Source: Nitrospinota bacterium (GTDB lineage: Bacteria; Nitrospinota; Nitrospinia; UBA9942; JAHJSF01). From it: 15,942 bases of DNA. The notes under the pieces were generated by a model. It was not told where the DNA came from and searched no databases. It saw only the letters and a list, made by a program, of their open reading frames with translations. Below are positions 1 through 7,135 of the stretch, in pieces (the first letter of the stretch is position 1; each line of letters starts with the position of its first letter). The translations under genes and the position numbers were made by a program. The stretch spans positions 1 to 15,942 of the forward strand of contig JAHJSF010000182.1 of assembly GCA_018830405.1 (NCBI GenBank), in the 5' to 3' direction.

Positions 1-99
1 CACCCATGGAGAAACAACAGAATTAATATGAAACACAGTGAGGTTATAGGGACTATCCCCCTAACCCAAACCAAAACCCTACAAAGGGGACATTTCTAA
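1..99 (+). CDS. Partial C-terminus of a transposase (probable)
   Basis: Frame 1 is open from the first base to TAA at 97-99 and encodes 32 residues starting HPWRNNRIN and ending QRGHF. An HPWR motif near the C-terminus, followed by a stop within GGGGACATTTCTAA, resembles rve-type (IS481-like) transposases, whose frames run into the terminal repeat. Only the tail is present, so no catalytic DDE residue can be seen. It could be a chance open frame; the coincidence with the IS-end repeats is the main support. Confidence 0.35.
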   Translation, partial: HPWRNNRINMKHSEVIGTIPLTQTKTLQRGHF

Positions 100-137
100 T
101 GAGTCAAGGAGAGGGACATTTCTAAATAGTTTTGACA
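1..137. mobile_element. Terminal part of an insertion sequence, entering from the left edge
   Basis: The motif GGGACATTTCTAA occurs twice in direct orientation, at 87-99 and 113-125, a 26-bp period. It is followed by TTTGACA ending at 137. Read on the minus strand the end is TGTCAAAACTATTTAGAAAT, the TGT...ACA style of IS481-like termini with repeated transposase-binding motifs. An open frame on the plus strand ends inside the first repeat copy, as IS transposase frames often do. I infer that the element boundary is near 137. The family assignment is from memory of similar ends and is uncertain. Confidence 0.5.
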
Positions 138-150
138 GGGTTTTTAGCAT

Positions 151-228
151 AAACAACCGGTTTTGGACAAAATAGTTGTTTTTGACCTCATATTTGTGGC
201 GTCACCAAAAGGTGAGGGGATTTTGAGG
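151..228. terminator. Two nested hairpins downstream of the csgG-like gene (possible terminator)
   Basis: AAACAAC (151-157) pairs with GTTGTTT (175-181) around an inner TTTT/AAAA pair. TCACC (202-206) pairs with GGTGA (211-215) over an AAAA loop, and is itself enclosed by CCTCA (186-190) and TGAGG (224-228). These hairpins lie just past the stop of the minus-strand gene ending at 232 and before the IS end. There is no clean U-run, so a terminator role is only a guess. Confidence 0.3.
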
Positions 229-231
229 CAA

Positions 232-1197
232 TTACTGAATTGATTTCACTATATCCCCCGCCCGAAAGGGACTAATGCTTGAGGTAATGTTTCCCTCCGA
301 CACATTTTCATTCTGGTGGTTTACCAATTCTATTTCACCGATCTTGGTCTGTCTGACGCCTAAGACATGGCCGGTAGCAGGGTCGATTAGTTGCCCTCCA
401 TTGCGATAGACTCCAAGTTTTGCCCCTGTTTTAAGTTTTGATCTTGTCCCCCCTCTGAAAATAAGGCTGTCTCCTTCGACTATAAGGACACTCCCTTGGA
501 AAGGGAGCTTGCTCAATTCTGTTATCATAGATTCGACCGCTTTGGCCATGGCATCCCTCAGGGCTCCGTCCTTCAGGCCGGCATCGGCACTCGACTTTGA
601 GCCGAATCCAAGGAGTCCGCCGGTCTTCTTTCTATATTCCCCTTCCCCCGATTTGGCAACCAAGGTTCTGCCTGTTGAGACATCAACCAGGGCGTAATCA
701 ACGCCCACCCTGATTATCTTAGTCTTCGACTGGGCTATAAGGATATCCGACCCTTCTTCCAGTTCCGAATAGGATGTTATTGCCCCCGATACCCTGTAGT
801 CTATCGCCTCAAGTACATTTTCTGTGTTTTTATTCCTCTTATTCAGATAGCCGTTGGCCTGCAGATCGGTTACCATGCTGTGCTGTGTTAAATCCTCATC
901 CGTAAGCATAATCGGCTCAAGTCCTGCATTCTTCAACATTGTCCTTAGTATATCGGTCGCGGCCTCTCCTACCCCCAAAACCCCTGAAGGGGTTTTATTG
1001 GCCAGCTCCAGTATGCCGATTGTATATTGAGGGCCATTATAGTTAATCCCGGCCTCACCCACCTTATCGGTCTGACCGGTGCGGGAGGTATCTTGTCTGA
1101 CTACTCCTTTTGTTTTGACCTGACAGCCGATCAGGGCAAGAAGGAGCAGAGACGATATCCCAAAAATATTGACCATTTTTAAAAAAGATCTGCGCAT
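232..1197 (-). CDS. CsgG-like outer-membrane lipoprotein with C-terminal FlgT_C-like extension
   Basis: This 321-residue protein has a signal peptide with lipobox L22-I23-G24-C25. It is followed by a CsgG/HfaB-type domain at about residues 55-235, visible as 'YTIGILELANKT', 'VDYALVDVSTGRTL' and the closing helix 'LKDGALRDAMAKAVESMI'. CsgG itself forms a nonameric outer-membrane secretion pore for curli, but many CsgG-family lipoproteins have no assigned export role. Residues 236-320 ('GVYRNGGQLIDPATGHVLG', 'KIGEIELV') resemble the small beta domain at the end of FlgT-like and other envelope lipoproteins. A good Shine-Dalgarno sequence (AAGGAGA) precedes ATG 1197. It is the last gene of the block, 18 nt after the DUF799 gene. 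The usual third partner, DUF4810, is absent. Family confident; function unknown. Confidence 0.75.
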   Translation of the reverse strand: MRRSFLKMVNIFGISSLLLLALIGCQVKTKGVVRQDTSRTGQTDKVGEAGINYNGPQYTIGILELANKTPSGVLGVGEAATDILRTMLKNAGLEPIMLTDEDLTQHSMVTDLQANGYLNKRNKNTENVLEAIDYRVSGAITSYSELEEGSDILIAQSKTKIIRVGVDYALVDVSTGRTLVAKSGEGEYRKKTGGLLGFGSKSSADAGLKDGALRDAMAKAVESMITELSKLPFQGSVLIVEGDSLIFRGGTRSKLKTGAKLGVYRNGGQLIDPATGHVLGVRQTKIGEIELVNHQNENVSEGNITSSISPFRAGDIVKSIQ

Positions 1198-1215
1198 ATT
1201 TTTCTCCTTTCCAGA

Positions 1216-2001
1216 TTATTTAGACCCCACAGGTCCGGTTAGTATTATCGGGTGGGTATATAAAATACGGTTTAAGGCGATTTCTGTTTCTATCCAGAGG
1301 TGTATCCTGGTCGCCTTGGTGATGATCTTTGTTCCAAATCCCCTAACCAACGATTCCTCCATACTCACATTTTCGTTCCCTATTATATACCAAGAATTTA
1401 GCCCCGGCATTTCTTTCATTGGATCGTTGGAAGCGGGGAGACTTTCTATCTTTTCTCCTTTTAAATCATTTATATTTGAAGCGATGGAGATGGCCACCCC
1501 GGCAGAGCCTGAAAAGAGTTCTTTTTTTACTCCGGCCCCTTTTCCCCAGATAACCTTACCGGTTTTAACATCAACAAGTTTCCAGCCCATTCTAACCTTC
1601 CTCAGGTTGTATACCCCCGTAACCTGATCTTCAAAGTTCAACAGGTATCCGTAAAAGAGGCCGTCAACTCCAAGCTTTTCTCCTATCTGTTGGGGGGAGA
1701 GGAGCCCCAGCTGGTCCCCAAGAGTGATACCTAATTGATCTCTCAGGATAGTATCTACTTCATTTATCGGTTTTATTATATAGCGGGTCCCTTCTAATTT
1801 TTTAGTAAAGGCCTCTCTGGTTACCTGCGGGCCTTCAACGTCATTGGTGTTGTTGACCATAGGGAGGACGGCTACCGTTCTTATACGGTTGTTAGGGGTT
1901 GGCCTTAAGCCCCGTGAGCCGGCACACCCTGCCAAGAGCCCAAGTATAGCCAAAGATACAAGTAAAAGAGGAGCAAACCTTTTTTCTCTAAGAGTCTTCA
2001 C
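1216..2001 (-). CDS. DUF799 (GNA1162-like) lipoprotein, GTG start
   Basis: This 261-residue lipoprotein has n-region KTLREKR, a hydrophobic core and lipobox LAGC with C26. The body matches the DUF799/GNA1162 family: 'VAVLPMVNNTNDVEG' at about 43-57, 'LGVDGLFYGYL' at about 110-120, and 'WKLVDVKTGKVIWGKGAG' at about 140-157. The family has a TolB-N-like alpha/beta fold and no settled role. It is usually encoded beside CsgG-family and DUF4810 lipoproteins. The only start that keeps the signal peptide is GTG at 2001, inside the last codons of the upstream Cache-HAMP gene (14-nt overlap, no clear Shine-Dalgarno), so translation is probably coupled. The C-terminal 100 residues look less typical of the family. 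Function inferred only as envelope-associated. Confidence 0.75.
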   Translation of the reverse strand: MKTLREKRFAPLLLVSLAILGLLAGCAGSRGLRPTPNNRIRTVAVLPMVNNTNDVEGPQVTREAFTKKLEGTRYIIKPINEVDTILRDQLGITLGDQLGLLSPQQIGEKLGVDGLFYGYLLNFEDQVTGVYNLRKVRMGWKLVDVKTGKVIWGKGAGVKKELFSGSAGVAISIASNINDLKGEKIESLPASNDPMKEMPGLNSWYIIGNENVSMEESLVRGFGTKIITKATRIHLWIETEIALNRILYTHPIILTGPVGSK

Positions 2002-3400
2002 TTGTTATTTTTTTATATTTATCCAGCTCTTTCTCCAATTCTTCTACCCTGTTTTTTATCTCTATCATCTTTATTTCGCGGTCGACGGTTAGTTTGGCAA
2101 AGCTTTTCAGTTCGTCCACCTTATCCCTCAACATCTTGTCCGAGGCCTCCAGCGCTCCCCTTTTTATCTTATTCTCCTCTTTTAAGACCTTTAAATCATG
2201 GACCATCCGGTTGAAGAATAGCCCCAGTCGGCCTATTTCGTCGTTGTCGTCAGCATATACAGTTACGTCGAGGTTGCCCCTCCCTACCTCATTCATGGCC
2301 TGGCTAAGTTTGACTATCGGCCCGGATACGGAATGGGATATATATCCGCCTATAAACAGGGATGCCATTAGACCGACAACCAACATTAGCAGGAGGAGCG
2401 TGCCGATAGGGCTTAGTATCCGATCCGTTTCGGTTTCCAGTATGAGGGTCCAGCCTATCCCTTGGTAGGATAGATAACCTTTCGATTCAACGAATAGGTA
2501 AAGCTCCTCCCCCTCCCCCTCTTTATCGCCCGGGGCAAGGATGTAGTTTCTTCCATCCTTGGCTTCTTTCCACTTTCTTATGGCCGATCTCAACCCCTGA
2601 CTTACTTCCTCAAATATTTTATATTCTCTTGAGGAGTATACTGCTTCCTCTCTTTTATTAATCAAGTTAACCTCTATCTCTCCCCCCTTGATCCCGGTCA
2701 AAGAGGCCGATCGTCTAATTGTCTCGCCTATTATAAATTCGGTCTCTTTTATATTCAGGGGCGCCTTGATAACCCCGGCAAACTCCCCCTTTTCGTTATC
2801 TATCCTGACGCATATTGCAATGGAATCAATGTTACTGCTATCGTCGTGGCTAAGATTGGATACATAAAGACCATCCCTTTTGGCCAGTTGCCACCACTCT
2901 TCATCATCCTGCCGATAGTCTGATGTCTGGCCGCTCTGAGCAATATTTGCCCCATAGCGGTTTGTTATAAATATCTCCCCAAAGATGGGGTAGCCATATT
3001 CCCCTTTATAGAACTCGACTATATCGCGGAGGCCGACAGATAGATTGTTGCTGGCTATCTTGTTTATAAAGGGGTTTGTTGTCCCTTTGGGGAGAGACCC
3101 CCACTCTGTATCTCTTTTATTTATATATTCCTCGATATTTTTTATCTTGGAGAAGGCCTCGTTGGAAAGGCGGAGCTCCTCCTGCACCCTTCCCTCCCGA
3201 GCATGAATAATTATTTCCTCTATTCTGCTATGGATAGCCATGTCGACCTTATCCATAAGGGAGACCCCTAAAAGGGTATAATTGTGGGTGAGTTCCTGCC
3301 GCAGATTTTTGCGGGCGGAGTTTAAGAGCAGTATCCCTACCAAGGATAGGAGGAGGATTACCGATAGAAAACCGAGGCTTAGCCTTTTATATATCTTCAT
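1988..3400 (-). CDS. Cache-HAMP membrane sensor with coiled-coil tail, no output domain
   Basis: This protein has 470 residues. TM1 is at about 7-27. A periplasmic dCache-like domain spans about 30-325, with 'FITNRYGANIAQSG' (144-157), the 'EEWWQLAKRDG' motif (167-177) and 'AICVRI...GEFAGVIKAPLNI' (195-217). TM2 is at about 333-355 and HAMP at about 355-405 ('PIVKLSQAMNEVGRGNLDV', then 'DEIGRLGLFFNRM'). A coiled coil then runs to the end, with the tail 'REIKMIEIKNRVEEL' at 441-455. In longer proteins a HAMP domain of this kind is followed by a kinase, MCP, cyclase or phosphatase; here the protein simply ends. Its ATG lies within the end of the upstream HAMP gene (14-nt overlap), and its own end overlaps the DUF799 gene by 14 nt. 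Cache domains bind small ligands such as amino or carboxylic acids. The ligand and partner are unknown. Confidence 0.8.
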   Translation of the reverse strand: MKIYKRLSLGFLSVILLLSLVGILLLNSARKNLRQELTHNYTLLGVSLMDKVDMAIHSRIEEIIIHAREGRVQEELRLSNEAFSKIKNIEEYINKRDTEWGSLPKGTTNPFINKIASNNLSVGLRDIVEFYKGEYGYPIFGEIFITNRYGANIAQSGQTSDYRQDDEEWWQLAKRDGLYVSNLSHDDSSNIDSIAICVRIDNEKGEFAGVIKAPLNIKETEFIIGETIRRSASLTGIKGGEIEVNLINKREEAVYSSREYKIFEEVSQGLRSAIRKWKEAKDGRNYILAPGDKEGEGEELYLFVESKGYLSYQGIGWTLILETETDRILSPIGTLLLLMLVVGLMASLFIGGYISHSVSGPIVKLSQAMNEVGRGNLDVTVYADDNDEIGRLGLFFNRMVHDLKVLKEENKIKRGALEASDKMLRDKVDELKSFAKLTVDREIKMIEIKNRVEELEKELDKYKKITSEDS

Positions 3401-4640
3401 CTCTTTCGAGTTTCTCCTTTAGCTGTTTGATCTCTTTTTTAAGTTCTATCATCTTCAGCTCTCTCCCTATAGCCAGATTGTTGAAACGTTCCATTTCGGC
3501 CATTTTATCGTTTAGGGTCTCGGTTAGTTCTTCGATGGTCTGCTCCAGCCCCTCTTTCAACTTTTTAATTTCTTGAAGCATGATATTAAACGATTCTGCC
3601 AGTTCTCCAACCTCATCCTTAGAATTGATATCTATCTTCACATTTAAATCACCACGCCCTACTTGGTTGGCTGCATCGCGCAGCTTTATGATGGGGTCTG
3701 TAATAGGGATAGATATAAAGTAACCAACCACAACGGATAACATTACAGACAGGAAGATAGCCGCCATTACAAGGGTGGTGTTAAATAGGGCCCTTCGTTC
3801 ATCCTCGGCAATCTTATCCATAGCCACTACCTGAATCTGGTCATCAAGCAGGTTGTCTGCCTCTTGCAAGATGGTCTCAAATGTGGCCATGTCCCGTCTC
3901 TGTTGTCTTTCAAACTGAATAAGTTCCCCGGCCAGTTTTTTGATTTCTTTGTAGTCTTTATCCACAATGTCCAGCCATTTCCTTTCCTCGGCTGACAGGG
4001 GAAGTCTTCTGTATCTTGCCTCCTCTGCTTCAAATTTTGTCTCCTCCTTCTTTATTCGGGAGATTAAATCGTTTTTCGGATCGTTGATATATTCCTCAAT
4101 GGAGAAAAAGATATGTCCTATATCTATTTCCATTTTTAGAGATATTTCGGTCTTCTCAGCCCTGTGTTGGGGGTCATTGAGGGGTGGGGAGCTGAGTTTG
4201 TTTTCAAGTATATTTTCTATCTCTCTTGCATTGAGTACTATTTTTTTGAGCCAAACATTTACCCTCTTTTTTGTTTCGATAATCTCTTCGCCAAGGATGC
4301 GCATACTATCCTGTTTACGAGCCAGTTCACCGATTAACTCCTCCTCCTCGTTGCTCCTTATCTTGGAGAGGTATATATCCATGAACCTTTTGAAGTCTTT
4401 TTGGGAGTCTTTAAAGCGGATAATTGTTTCTTCCTTCTCCTCTCGACTGTAATCGCTTACGGCATCGGCCATCTCATGTATATTTATTTCGAGTTCGAGA
4501 GAGGCTTGGACCTTGGGGTTTTCCCTTTCGACTATCTCAATTATGTCCCGATTGATTATGTTGATGCCGAAAATGCTCAGCCCCCCTATCAGGAGGGCTA
4601 TTAAGAGAAAGGCTGAGAGCAGTTTTATGACTATCTTCAT
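3387..4640 (-). CDS. HAMP membrane sensor with helical periplasmic domain and coiled-coil tail, no output domain
   Basis: This protein has 417 residues. TM1 is at about 7-27. The long, mostly helical, charged periplasmic region at about 30-285 resembles four-helix-bundle or helical-bimodular chemoreceptor sensors. TM2 is at about 288-310 and HAMP at about 310-361 ('PIIKLRDAANQVGRGDLNV', 'DEVGELAESFNIM'). A coiled coil follows and ends in 'RELKMIELKKEIKQL' (393-407). There is no kinase, MCP hairpin, GGDEF or PP2C output. From HAMP to the end it matches the next gene closely, while the sensor halves are unrelated, suggesting duplication of the cytoplasmic half with sensor swapping or two inputs into one partner. 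It is the first gene of the block, directly after the palindrome cluster downstream of trpG. The Shine-Dalgarno is weak (AAAAG). Confidence 0.75.
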   Translation of the reverse strand: MKIVIKLLSAFLLIALLIGGLSIFGINIINRDIIEIVERENPKVQASLELEINIHEMADAVSDYSREEKEETIIRFKDSQKDFKRFMDIYLSKIRSNEEEELIGELARKQDSMRILGEEIIETKKRVNVWLKKIVLNAREIENILENKLSSPPLNDPQHRAEKTEISLKMEIDIGHIFFSIEEYINDPKNDLISRIKKEETKFEAEEARYRRLPLSAEERKWLDIVDKDYKEIKKLAGELIQFERQQRRDMATFETILQEADNLLDDQIQVVAMDKIAEDERRALFNTTLVMAAIFLSVMLSVVVGYFISIPITDPIIKLRDAANQVGRGDLNVKIDINSKDEVGELAESFNIMLQEIKKLKEGLEQTIEELTETLNDKMAEMERFNNLAIGRELKMIELKKEIKQLKEKLERDEDI

Positions 4641-4683
4641 CTTTTATATAACATTAGTTGTTTGTTCTTGCATTTTTCAAATA

Positions 4684-4790
4684 CCCCTTTTATTCCCCTT
4701 TTCTAAAGGGGGAGTATATTGGAGTTCCCCCATTTTTTAAAAGGGGAGTATCAAATTATTCCCCCTTAACAAAGGGGGATAGGGGGTTGT
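4684..4790. repeat. Cluster of C/G-rich palindromes between trpG and the HAMP block
   Basis: At least three imperfect palindromes of the form CCCC(C)TTT..AAAGGGG(G) follow each other. The rightmost one, CCCCCTTAACAAAGGGGG at 4761-4778, recurs exactly at 10917-10934 and is followed by ATAGGGGGTTGT, which recurs at 10970-10981. The cluster starts 12 nt after the trpG stop on the minus strand. Transcribed, it would form a string of hairpins and may end or attenuate the trp transcript, but there is no long U-run. Confidence 0.7.
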
Positions 4791-4802
4791 CCTCCCCTTA
4801 TT

Positions 4803-5372
4803 CTACAATTTTATCTTAAGAAAATTGTTTAGCAACTCTTTCCCGACGCCGGTCAGTATAGACTCAGGGTGGAACTGCACCCCTTCAAGGGGCATTGCCC
4901 TATGCCTTACCCCCATTATCACCCCATCCTCCGTTTCGGCGCTTATTTCAAAGGAGTCGGGGAGGGAATCCTTCTCTATGACCAGGGAGTGGTAACGGGT
5001 TGCCTCGAATGGGTTTGGGAGACCTTCATATATTGTCTTCCCATCGTGGTGTATAAGAGAGGTTTTGCCATGCAGAAGGAGCGGGGCGTGTATGATATTT
5101 CCCCCAAAGGCGTAGCCGATAGCCTGGTGTCCGAGGCAGACCCCGAGGATTGGAATCTTGCCGGCAAATTCTTTGATAACATCAACAGAAATACCCGCCT
5201 CTTTTGGTGTGCAAGGGCCGGGGGATATAACGATCCTATCCGGCCTTTTGGCGGCGATCTCTTCAATGGTTATCCGGTCGTTTCTGAATATCTGAACATC
5301 TTCCCCCAGCTCACCCAGATATTGAACCAGGTTGTAGGTAAAGGAATCATAGTTATCTATCATTAAGAGCAT
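4803..5372 (-). CDS. trpG: Anthranilate synthase component II, glutamine amidotransferase subunit
   Basis: This 189-residue class-I glutamine amidotransferase is the usual length for a stand-alone TrpG. It begins '[12 protein letters not shown]', has the oxyanion motif PGPC (51-54), nucleophile Cys79 in GVCLGHQ, and His168/Glu170 in FHPES, so the triad is complete. HGKTS at 101-105 and YHSL at 127-130 are typical. It hydrolyses glutamine and passes ammonia to TrpE to make anthranilate from chorismate. It begins 2 nt after the trpE stop, with a Shine-Dalgarno (GGAGGGGA) 8 nt before ATG 5372, so the pair is co-translated. TrpG and PabA cannot be separated by sequence alone, and one protein may serve both anthranilate and folate synthesis. 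The partner gene decides the call. Confidence 0.93.
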   Translation of the reverse strand: MLLMIDNYDSFTYNLVQYLGELGEDVQIFRNDRITIEEIAAKRPDRIVISPGPCTPKEAGISVDVIKEFAGKIPILGVCLGHQAIGYAFGGNIIHAPLLLHGKTSLIHHDGKTIYEGLPNPFEATRYHSLVIEKDSLPDSFEISAETEDGVIMGVRHRAMPLEGVQFHPESILTGVGKELLNNFLKIKL

Positions 5373-5374
5373 AA

Positions 5375-6853
5375 TTAAATCCCCTCCTCAGCTAGGGAGA
5401 TGGCCTGCAAGAGGGCCTTCCCCTTATTTATCGTTTCTTGATATTCTTTGTCCGGGTCTGAGTCGGCCACTATTCCCGCCCCGACCCCAAGGTAAGCCCT
5501 CTTCCCTTTGATAAGGAGGGTGCGGATGGTGATGGCCATATCCATATTGCCGTTAAAACCAAAATAGCCGACCGCACCTCCATATATGCCCCGTCTGGTC
5601 GGCTCTATCTCTTCAATAATCTCCATCGCCCTTATCTTGGGCGCGCCTGATAGTGTCCCGGCCGGGAAGGTGGCCTTAATGACATCGTATGAGTCGAGCC
5701 CCGGCCTCAGTTTCCCCCTTATGTTGGAGACTATGTGCATGACGTGGGAGTAGCGTTCTATGGTCATAAGTTCGTTTACCTCTATGCTCCCTATCTCCGA
5801 GACGCGGCCGAGGTCGTTTCTCCCCAAGTCGACCAACATGATATGTTCGGCCCTCTCTTTCGGGTCGTTAAGGAGTTCCTCTTCCAAGGCCTTATCTTCC
5901 GCTTCGTTTTTCCCCCTTGGTCTTGTGCCGGCGATTGGCCTGAGTTCGACCTGTCCGTTTTCCGACCTGACCAGAACCTCGGGGGAGGAGCCGATTATTT
6001 CTATGTCGTCTAATTTCAGACAATACATGTAAGGGGAGGGGTTAATCATCCTCAGGGCCCGATATATGTTGAAGGAAGCGGTGGTGAAATCGGTTTCAAT
6101 CCTCTGGGAAAGAACCACCTGAAAGATATCCCCCTCGGTTATATACTCCTTACAGCGGGCAACCCCTTCTTTGAATTTGGCCTCCGATATGTTCGAGCTG
6201 AATTTATTCCCTTTTTTGGTCCCTTCCCCCTTATCTTGGGGGATATTGAGGGGCTTGTTAAGTTTCTCTATGATGGCCTCTATATCGGCTATCCCTTGCC
6301 GATAGGCCTCGGCCGGCTCTTTCCCCTCAGTGGCTATGTTTGATACCACCTTTATTTTTTGAGTCAGGTTATCGAATATTACCAGGGTGTAGGAGAGCAT
6401 AAAGATTGAATCGGGGATGTTGAGGTCATCTTCTGTTTCTTCGGGGAGGTCTTCAAAGAAGCGGACCATGTCGTAACCGATATATCCGACCGCCCCTCCG
6501 CAAAACCTCGGCAGTCCCTCAACCTCGGCCGGTTTGTATTTCCCGATAATCTCTTTAAGAGAGGCGAGGGGGTCTTTCTTCGATTCGATTATTTCACTTT
6601 GACCGTTTCGGGTAATCTCTATCCTTTTCCCCTTGCTCTTGAACACGGCTTGGGGGGAACTCCCGATTATACAGTAGCGCCCCCATTTTTCTCCCCCCTC
6701 CATACTCTCCAGGAGGTAGGAGTAGGGACCGTCATTAAGTTTCAGGTAGGCGGTGACAGGGGTTTCAAGGTCGGCCGAGATCTCCCTGTAAATGGGGACA
6801 AGGTTGCTCTCTTGGCATTTTTCTTTGAATTGCTCTAAAGAAGGGGTATACAT
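5375..6853 (-). CDS. trpE: Anthranilate synthase component I
   Basis: It encodes 492 residues from ATG 6853. An in-frame TTG at 6859 is less likely: the AGGA box is 8 nt before the ATG but only 2 nt before the TTG. The protein converts chorismate plus ammonia (from TrpG) to anthranilate and pyruvate. The feedback-site motif LLES is at 47-50. PIAGTRPRG is at 306-314; Ala here, not the Lys of PIKGT in PabB enzymes, marks an anthranilate rather than an aminodeoxychorismate synthase. His337 in [23 protein letters not shown] at 399-406, IYGG and the metal-binding EYQET at 470-474 are all present. No trpD, C, F, B or A lies nearby, and no run of Trp codons lies upstream, so a classical leader-peptide attenuator is not visible. 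LLES suggests the enzyme is inhibited by tryptophan. Confidence 0.95.
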   Translation of the reverse strand: MYTPSLEQFKEKCQESNLVPIYREISADLETPVTAYLKLNDGPYSYLLESMEGGEKWGRYCIIGSSPQAVFKSKGKRIEITRNGQSEIIESKKDPLASLKEIIGKYKPAEVEGLPRFCGGAVGYIGYDMVRFFEDLPEETEDDLNIPDSIFMLSYTLVIFDNLTQKIKVVSNIATEGKEPAEAYRQGIADIEAIIEKLNKPLNIPQDKGEGTKKGNKFSSNISEAKFKEGVARCKEYITEGDIFQVVLSQRIETDFTTASFNIYRALRMINPSPYMYCLKLDDIEIIGSSPEVLVRSENGQVELRPIAGTRPRGKNEAEDKALEEELLNDPKERAEHIMLVDLGRNDLGRVSEIGSIEVNELMTIERYSHVMHIVSNIRGKLRPGLDSYDVIKATFPAGTLSGAPKIRAMEIIEEIEPTRRGIYGGAVGYFGFNGNMDMAITIRTLLIKGKRAYLGVGAGIVADSDPDKEYQETINKGKALLQAISLAEEGI

Positions 6854-6910
6854 TTTCAATATCCTGCTTTAAATGGTTTTGGCTAAAGTAAGAAATGTCT
6901 TTGCCTTTTT

Positions 6911-7062
6911 CTCCCTTTAGAGACTGTGTCGCAATGTCTGTTTTGTCATTGCCCGGCTTGACCGGGCAATCCATGGTCCCTGATTCTATTAGACTTCTGG
7001 ATTCCCGCCTTCGCGGGAATGACAGGGAAAAGGATTGTGACACAGCCTCTTAGCAAAGGGAG
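6911..7062. mobile_element. Miniature element with terminal inverted repeats and two internal hairpin units
   Basis: The left end, CTCCCTTT plus AGAGACTGTGTCGCAAT (6911-6935), matches the reverse complement of the right end, AGAGGCTGTGTCACAAT (7034-7050, 15 of 17 bases) plus AAAGGGAG (7055-7062). Inside are two units facing each other. At 6944-6973, TGTCATT leads into stem ATTGCCCGG/CCGGGCAAT and ends AATCCA. At 6998-7024 lies the inverted unit, with stem ATTCCCGC/GCGGGAAT. Units of the TCATTCCCGC...GCGGGAATCCA type are scattered in many proteobacterial genomes. With no coding capacity, 152 bp and inverted ends, it looks like a MITE or composite palindromic repeat. It sits just upstream of trpE. 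Confidence 0.65.
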
Positions 7063-7088
7063 GTCGGGAGGGATTTAAAGAAAGGTAA

Positions 7089-7125
7089 AATCTCCCCTGC
7101 CCCCTCTTTGTCAAAGAGGGAGATT
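7089..7125 (-). terminator. Perfect hairpin downstream of the GGDEF gene
   Basis: CCCTCTTTG (7102-7110) and CAAAGAGGG (7112-7120) form a near-perfect palindrome, and AATCTCCC (7089-7096) pairs with GGGAGATT (7118-7125) as an alternative outer arm. It begins 10 nt beyond the stop codon of the minus-strand signalling gene. On the minus strand the outer arm ends in GATTTTA. Position and stability suggest a terminator for the kinase block. It has the same general design as the C/G-rich palindromes at 4684 and 10917. Confidence 0.5.
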
Positions 7126-7135
7126 ATTTATATTT

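Noticed and set aside
81-137. Repeated GGGACATTTCTAA as a CRISPR array
   Set aside because: There are only two copies, 26 bp apart, without spacers of regular length, and the context is an IS end. No CRISPR array was seen anywhere in the window.
4969-5366. Long plus-strand open frame opposite trpG
   Set aside because: It is antisense to a well-conserved gene, with no ribosome-binding site or recognisable protein pattern. The same applies to the other long frames opposite trpE, hisD and the kinase genes.
4803-6853. Reading the pair as pabA/pabB (folate)
   Set aside because: The large subunit has PIAGT instead of the PIKGT lysine of PabB and keeps the LLES tryptophan-binding motif.
6854-6859. 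TTG start for trpE
   Set aside because: The ribosome-binding site is 2 nt from TTG but 8 nt from the ATG at 6853.
6765-7043. Minus-strand 92-codon open frame with SFPRRRESR
   Set aside because: The FPRRRES peptide is the typical artefact of reading through the TTCCCGC...GCGGGAA repeat units. The frame then runs into the trpE start region out of frame.
6854-7135. Trp leader-peptide attenuator upstream of trpE
   Set aside because: No short frame with consecutive Trp codons is found. The hairpins there belong to the miniature element.
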